From: Mansonella perstans
Lineage: Eukaryota > Nematoda > Chromadorea > Rhabditida > Onchocercidae
Direction of reading: 5' to 3'
NCBI GenBank assembly: GCA_037074765.1
Contig: JBAMDO010000115.1
Location: 1 to 64,000 of the forward strand
Length of the DNA stretch: 64,000 nt
A program made the position numbers and the translations under genes. The notes under the pieces were generated by a model that was not told the DNA's origin, did not search any database, and saw only the letters and a list, made by a program, of their open reading frames with translations. This document shows, piece after piece, positions 63,883-64,000 of the stretch. Position 1 is the stretch's first letter. Each line of letters starts with the position of its first letter.

Positions 63883-64000
63883 ATGGCTTATTGGCTGAAA
63901 ACTTTTATAATGCTTCAGTTCTGCTTCACGGTATTACTGACACAAAAAGAGGTCTTAAATTCCAGCAACTTAACTATCAAAAAACAGTAATGAATTTACA
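62836..64000. repeat. direct duplication, copy 2 (continues past the window)
   Basis: Close match to 60290-61400, with scattered substitutions, an insertion of about 41 bp at 63295-63335, a smaller one near 63421-63431, and a few 1-4-bp changes. The match continues to the last base of the window. Confidence 0.95.
63883..64000 (+). CDS. secreted protein, copy 2, first exon only (cut by window end)
   Basis: Exon 1 (63883-63951) and its 5' context (ATTTCAG acceptor, 19-base leader, ATG) are identical to copy 1, including the signal-peptide-like segment. The remaining exons lie beyond the window. The candidate 11-nt exon is also present upstream (63271-63281). Whether the downstream exons diverge between copies cannot be seen. 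Confidence 0.5.

Noticed and set aside
1..64000. tRNA, rRNA, spliced-leader RNA or microRNA genes
   Set aside because: No tRNA B-box with cloverleaf pairing, no spliced-leader sequence, and no hairpin long enough for a microRNA precursor was seen by eye on either strand; a covariance-model scan would be needed to exclude them.

Overview
This is eukaryotic nuclear DNA, very AT-rich with long poly-T and simple-repeat tracts. Short exons sit between introns that mostly start with GTAAGT-like donors and end in T-rich (T)TTCAG or TTTTAG acceptors. Several start codons lie directly behind such an acceptor, as expected for spliced-leader trans-splicing. Together with the orthologues found, this points to a nematode. 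A parasitic clade III (spirurid or filarial-like) worm is my tentative guess; the species cannot be read from the window.

Layout. 1-6.4 kb is 5' flank with a 34-bp minisatellite and a candidate 5' exon. 6.4-25.7 kb (+) is a zyxin orthologue (zyx-1; 12 exons, 488 aa) with a 10.6-kb intron between the disordered N-terminal half and the three LIM domains. 25.7-29.9 kb is intergenic with short tandem repeats. 29.9-44.5 kb (+) is a JNK-interacting protein scaffold (jip-1; 21 exons, 1329 aa) with a JNK-docking motif, SH3, PTB and a kinesin-light-chain-type C-terminus. 45.5-47.6 kb (-) is a TMEM86/YhhN lysoplasmalogenase-like membrane protein (4 exons, 271 aa). 47.6-53.9 kb holds no convincing gene. 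53.9-56.3 kb (-) is an ILKAP-type PP2C phosphatase (9 exons, 370 aa). 57.0-58.1 kb (-) is the U6 snRNA-associated protein LSM4 (4 exons, 139 aa). 58.4-58.8 kb is a repeat array with ACGT-rich palindromes, and 59.5-59.9 kb (-) is a decayed non-LTR reverse transcriptase.

60.3-64 kb is a tandem duplication carrying a small secreted-protein gene. It has a signal-peptide exon, then 12-19-codon, all phase-0 exons rich in Tyr, Asp, Asn and Gln, arranged in repeated exon-intron units (two intervals of exactly 194 bp). The second copy runs off the window. I do not recognise the family; the architecture resembles micro-exon genes and is the most novel element here.

Zyxin (adhesion and actin scaffold) and JIP-1 (JNK and kinesin cargo scaffold) are both cytoplasmic scaffolds, and ILKAP in mammals acts on integrin-linked kinase. 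There is no sequence evidence that these neighbours are co-regulated. Exon boundaries were placed by hand. Every multi-exon model closes in frame, with matching phases at all junctions.
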